Shown here piece by piece: positions 61,014-64,000 of a stretch of 64,000 bases of DNA. The notes under the pieces are model-generated. The model worked only from the letters and a program-made list of their open reading frames with translations. It made no database searches and was not told the DNA's origin. Within the stretch, counting starts at the first letter, position 1; every line of letters begins with the position of its first letter. Source of the DNA: Alcanivorax sp. (lineage in GTDB: Bacteria; Pseudomonadota; Gammaproteobacteria; Pseudomonadales; Alcanivoracaceae); assembly GCF_002733835.1 (NCBI RefSeq), contig NZ_NVWY01000009.1, forward strand, positions 27,779-91,778, given 5' to 3'. The translations under genes and the position numbers were made by a program.

Positions 61014-61685
61014 GGGAAGGGGTGTGTATTTCAGGTAGGGAAGAATGGCTTCTTCCTGATCGGGAAAGAGTGCCTTTGAATCACCGTCAGATAATTTAGG
61101 TGAAATAATCGCGTTGTCACCAGGTTGCCAATCTGCAGGTGTTAATACCGGGTAACGATAAGTGGTTTGTAAGGCATCAATAGCTCGTAGGATCTCATCA
61201 AAATTCCGCCCAATGCTGGGTGGGTAATCTATTTTCAGGCGAATGCGTCCACGCGGATCAATGATAAAAACGCTGCGTACCGTTGTTACGTTGTTCGAAC
61301 GAGGGTGCATCATGCCGTAGCGTGTGCTGATGTTTCGCGACTGATCCGATATAACAGGAAAGGATGGGCGGACACCCTGGCTTTCTTCAATGTCATCAAG
61401 CCATTTTTTCAGGTCACCCAGTGGACTGACTGCCAAAGCGAGTGGGCGTACGTTTCGTTTTTCAAAGGCACCTTGTAAACGTTCCACTGCAGCGAGCTCG
61501 GTAGTGCATACAGGAGTGAAGCTGGCCGGATGAGAAAACAAGACGACCCAGTGGTCTTTCCTCCAGTGATCGAGGTGCACGGCCCCCATAGTGGTTTCAG
61601 CCTCAAAATCTGGTGCTGCATCACCCAGCTGGAGGGCCTGAAGGGGAAGAGAGTATATCAGTAGTGCCACTAACCAATATTTCAT
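61011..61685 (-). CDS. Secreted 1-Cys peroxiredoxin (Prx6 type)
   Basis: A 224-residue peroxiredoxin of the 1-Cys (Prx6/AhpC-TSA) class. The peroxidatic Cys60 lies in FTPVCTTEL and is the only cysteine, so no resolving Cys exists. A signal peptide (MKYWLVALLIYSLPLQA) predicts export, which is unusual for this normally cytoplasmic class. AGGGTGG precedes ATG 61685, and the gene starts two bases after the stop of the TonB receptor gene, so both are made together. Probable role: detoxifying peroxide in the periplasm during PQQ-dependent oxidation; this is inference. Confidence 0.88.
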   Translation of the reverse strand: MKYWLVALLIYSLPLQALQLGDAAPDFEAETTMGAVHLDHWRKDHWVVLFSHPASFTPVCTTELAAVERLQGAFEKRNVRPLALAVSPLGDLKKWLDDIEESQGVRPSFPVISDQSRNISTRYGMMHPRSNNVTTVRSVFIIDPRGRIRLKIDYPPSIGRNFDEILRAIDALQTTYRYPVLTPADWQPGDNAIISPKLSDGDSKALFPDQEEAILPYLKYTPLP

Positions 61686-61687
61686 AC

Positions 61688-63748
61688 TTACCACCCTAAA
61701 GTTACTCCAGCATACAAGGTTCGACCAGGCGCTGTTTCGAAATAGCCGCGGTCAGCGGGGTCTGGCCTGTCGCTATTGGCATTGATTCGAATGTTGCTGT
61801 AGTAGTCACGGTCGAAAAGATTGTTGATGCCGGCGTGTAACTCCAGCTCCTGACGATTAAAATGCCAGCGTTTTCCGAACCGCGCATTAACCACTGCATG
61901 GCTTCCTATACGAGTTTGGTTGGTGTTCTCCGCATAAACTTCACTGGCAAAACGAACATCGCCAATAACAAAAAAGCCGTTTTGAGGACGCCAGGCGGCT
62001 TCGGCAAAAACGATATGCTGTGGCAAGCCTGGCATGTGGTTATCGCTTACATCGACACCTTGTTGCTCATCGAAGAATCGATCGAAGCGGTATTGTGCCC
62101 ATGTCCATGCGACCGTTGTGGTCAGTGTTTCTGTGGTGAAATGCTCTAACGACAGCTCAAGGCCTTCACGGCGTGTGCGGGCTGCATTTTCGTAGTAGGT
62201 TCGGCCGCCCAGTTCATAAGGGGTTATCTCGTCTTTGACGGCTACGCTAAATAGTGTGAGATCATAGAGTAGATCGTTGCTGATGGTACCGCGGATGCCA
62301 AGCTCCTGATTTAATGCCTTTTGTGGTTCAAGGTCTGGATTGAACCCGCCTGCACCGGACGGATTTGCCAGCTCAGTGAAAGTGGGGGTTTCAAAGGCTG
62401 AACTGACAGAGGTATAGAGTGTATGAGCAGGAAGGACATGCCAGGCAACGCCGACACTAAAACTGCCTTCATTAAACTGCTGTTCGCCGCTGTCGTCACC
62501 ATCACTCAGGAAATCATCCTCCACCTTAAACTGGATTCGGTCGGCTCTTGCTCCTAAAGAAAGGGTGAGATTGTCGGTCAGAAAGGTATCAGTTTGTACA
62601 AAGATGCCACTGCTGGTGGCGATCTGGTCTTCATTGGCGGTGAGCCCGGTAATCACTCCGTTGAAAGTCACTCCCCGGCGTCCTCGGTCGTCCTGTTGGC
62701 GGTCTACGTCAACGCCGACCAGGTAACGGTGTGGCAGGCCGAAGATGTTCATATTATGGCTGTACTCTACACCTGCGCCGTAGAAGGTACGCTGGTAATC
62801 AATCAGGCTGCTACCGGGAAATGGGAGTTGTTGGGTGAAGTCGCGTTGGCTAATGAATGCCCGTGTCTGTAATACGCCTCCTGCCAAGGAGGTATTGCGA
62901 TAACGGAAGCCAAGGCGTTGTTGATCAACTTCCTGACCTGCATCCAGTCGATCGGCAAGCATTGTGGCCTGCTTTCTGTCTGAGTGAGCCTGGGAGCGGG
63001 TTAGTCCACCAGGGTCCTGGGCATAAGGAGTATCTAATGCCGTCAGGAACAGGTCTATTTCCTGATTGTTGCCGAGTTCCCAACCAATCCGGCTGTTAAG
63101 TTGGTATTTCTCCACCGCGCTTTGATCACGGTAGCCGGCGTAGTTGAGACCGCTGAGGCCAAGATAATAATGAGCATTGTCTTTCTGGCCACCGCTCTTC
63201 AAGTGGGCTTTGCGAAAGCCATCTGCGCCACTCGACAAACTCAGCTCACCATTTCCGGTTATGTTCCGCCCGGAAAGAGTTTCAATATCGATTACGCCAC
63301 CGGTGGCATTGCCATAGAGAACGGAGGCTGGCCCACGTAATACTGTTGCCTGGTACATGGAGTCCAAGTCGATATTGTCTACCTGTGATTGTCCATCCGG
63401 TAGTGTTTCGGGAAACCCATCTACCCGGACTCGTAACCCGCGGACCCCAAAGGGCGCGCGCGCGCCAAAGCCCCGGATGGAAATACGTTGGTTTTGAGCG
63501 AAGTTATAGCGGTTTTGCAGGTAAAGCCCAGGCACTCGGGCGAGGCTTTCATCAAGCTGAATGTTCTTTTGGCCCTGCTGGGCGGAATCTGCATTCACGA
63601 CGCTAACGGCGGCAGGAGTATCAAGAAGGCTGCGCTCCATCCGCGTGCCATCAACCTTTATGACATCCAGCTCAGAGGGCTCGGCCAGGGCGGTTAAGGG
63701 AATGTTGATTGTCGCAAGTCCAAAGGCGATTCTCTTCAATGAGAGCAT
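61688..63748 (-). CDS. TonB-dependent receptor, PqqU/YncD-like
   Basis: A 686-residue outer-membrane receptor with signal peptide ending TALA-EP and a complete plug and barrel. It ends in LGW. The plug reads LDTPAAVSVV, ESLARVPGLYLQNR, QRISIRGFGARAPFGVRGLR, DGFPETLPDGQ, and LRGPASVLYGNATGGV, close to E. coli YncD/PqqU, a TonB-dependent PQQ transporter. Barrel segments (FETPTFTEL, NAARTRREG) also agree. With a PQQ dehydrogenase nearby and no pqq synthesis gene in view, import of PQQ is a strong inference. A siderophore or other ligand is the alternative. Confidence 0.85.
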   Translation of the reverse strand: MLSLKRIAFGLATINIPLTALAEPSELDVIKVDGTRMERSLLDTPAAVSVVNADSAQQGQKNIQLDESLARVPGLYLQNRYNFAQNQRISIRGFGARAPFGVRGLRVRVDGFPETLPDGQSQVDNIDLDSMYQATVLRGPASVLYGNATGGVIDIETLSGRNITGNGELSLSSGADGFRKAHLKSGGQKDNAHYYLGLSGLNYAGYRDQSAVEKYQLNSRIGWELGNNQEIDLFLTALDTPYAQDPGGLTRSQAHSDRKQATMLADRLDAGQEVDQQRLGFRYRNTSLAGGVLQTRAFISQRDFTQQLPFPGSSLIDYQRTFYGAGVEYSHNMNIFGLPHRYLVGVDVDRQQDDRGRRGVTFNGVITGLTANEDQIATSSGIFVQTDTFLTDNLTLSLGARADRIQFKVEDDFLSDGDDSGEQQFNEGSFSVGVAWHVLPAHTLYTSVSSAFETPTFTELANPSGAGGFNPDLEPQKALNQELGIRGTISNDLLYDLTLFSVAVKDEITPYELGGRTYYENAARTRREGLELSLEHFTTETLTTTVAWTWAQYRFDRFFDEQQGVDVSDNHMPGLPQHIVFAEAAWRPQNGFFVIGDVRFASEVYAENTNQTRIGSHAVVNARFGKRWHFNRQELELHAGINNLFDRDYYSNIRINANSDRPDPADRGYFETAPGRTLYAGVTLGW

Positions 63749-63837
63749 GGCATTTACGGCTTTGTTGTTGGTGTGAGGTTTACGCTATTGGCTTCGGCGC
63801 TTCTCCTCAATAGATACAGTGCGAAAGTAGTAGTCAT

Positions 63838-63854
63838 GTTCCCCGTAAGTCGCA
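63838..63854 (-). promoter_or_regulatory. Shared motif, site E (receptor), weak
   Basis: On the minus strand GCGACTTACGGGGAACA, 90-106 bases upstream of the receptor start. Only 10 of the 14 core bases agree with site A. Confidence 0.25.
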
Positions 63855-63887
63855 GTTTCGCTATTGTTATCCGTAACGGACGCCCAT

Positions 63888-63932
63888 AAAAAAGGCTGCG
63901 AGAAGCCACTGCTGTCCCACAGTTGGCAGCCT
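63888..63932 (-). terminator. Terminator-like hairpin upstream of the receptor
   Basis: On the minus strand AGGCTGC (63926-63932) pairs with GCAGCCT (63893-63899) and runs into six T (63888-63893); an inner CTGT/ACAG stem can form. It probably ends a minus-strand transcript coming from beyond the window. Confidence 0.6.
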
Positions 63933-63935
63933 CAT

Positions 63936-63967
63936 AAAGCGAACCTCATTTGAGGTTCGCTTTTTTT
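63936..63967 (+). terminator. Strong plus-strand intrinsic terminator without a visible gene
   Basis: AAAGCGAACCTC and GAGGTTCGCTT pair around an ATTT-containing loop, with seven T following (63961-63967). The only plus-strand gene upstream ends at 59633, so either a small RNA is made from about 63750-63935 or this is a bidirectional terminator for a minus-strand gene past the window end. No gene is seen in 63749-64000. Confidence 0.7.
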
Positions 63968-64000
63968 GTGCCTGTCAGGCTCAGGATGAAGGATGTCTTT

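Noticed and set aside
63890..63935. Possible cobalamin riboswitch because of GCCACTG and CAGCC segments upstream of a TonB receptor
   Set aside because: The full conserved core (AAxxGGGAA, GGTGxAAxTCC-like and the CACTGGGAAGG box in order) is not present, and the segments fold simply as a terminator hairpin.

Overview
The window reads as a chromosome segment of a marine-type, hydrocarbon/lipid-using gammaproteobacterium, most likely an Alcanivorax-like member of the Oceanospirillales/Pseudomonadales. This rests on the gene order (hypothetical 586-aa gene, fimX, serB and smp, as in Pseudomonas), the many acyl-CoA genes, and the outer-membrane and TonB systems. It is not a species identification. 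No rRNA, tRNA, CRISPR array, phage or insertion sequence was seen.

Layout. (1) 1-7.3 kb: a phosphorus-scavenging locus. It holds the end of a TonB-dependent receptor, a two-domain beta-propeller phytase lipoprotein, a TolQR-like ExbB/ExbD pair with its own TonB, and a Tat-exported PhoX-type phosphatase. (2) 7.5-18.9 kb, mostly minus strand: a zinc-less alcohol dehydrogenase family oxidoreductase, an amidase, an alpha/beta hydrolase-SDR fusion with a diiron-type hydrolase, a YgiW OB-fold protein, two PLP enzymes likely acting on D-amino acids, an FAD lactone oxidase-like protein, and UbiD. (3) 19-21.6 kb: the elongation factor P modification set epmA, efp, epmB. (4) 21.8-29.5 kb: an uncharacterised protein, FimX with degenerate GGDEF/EAL, SerB, Smp and an ATP-grasp protein. 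(5) 29.6-37.3 kb: small enzymes, a strikingly regular heptamer tandem repeat, and a DAHP synthase gene preceded by an aromatic-rich leader peptide, an intrinsic terminator and a second small ORF. A lipoprotein and a DUF1302 outer-membrane protein follow. (6) 38-47.8 kb: acyl-CoA metabolism. This includes MaoC hydratase, (3R)-hydroxyacyl-CoA dehydrogenase and thiolase, a TetR regulator, an enoyl-CoA hydratase, and an acyl-CoA dehydrogenase plus APH-type kinase pair with two SDRs.

(7) 48-64 kb: a visibly AT-richer block built around PQQ-dependent alcohol oxidation. It carries a LuxR-type response regulator, a FIST sensor protein coupled to a hybrid histidine kinase, a pentapeptide-repeat protein and a calcium-type quinoprotein alcohol dehydrogenase with a lipobox. 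Also present are cytochrome c-550 (PedF type), a SoxYZ-like carrier, a quinoprotein-relay metallo-hydrolase and an ExaC-type aldehyde dehydrogenase. A SelO-family protein, a porin, a secreted 1-Cys peroxiredoxin and a TonB-dependent receptor resembling the PQQ transporter PqqU/YncD complete it. Together these would oxidise alcohols in the periplasm, pass electrons to cytochrome c, oxidise the aldehyde in the cytoplasm, and possibly import the PQQ cofactor. No PQQ biosynthesis gene is visible. A degenerate 14-bp motif recurs in the promoter regions of these units and may be the binding site of the local regulator.

The intergenic spaces contain several dispersed repeat families: two near-identical modules with long hairpins between convergent genes, REP-like pairs, and other inverted repeats. 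Starts were chosen from ribosome-binding sites and family length. All functional calls come from reading motifs by eye and recalled family knowledge, without database searches.
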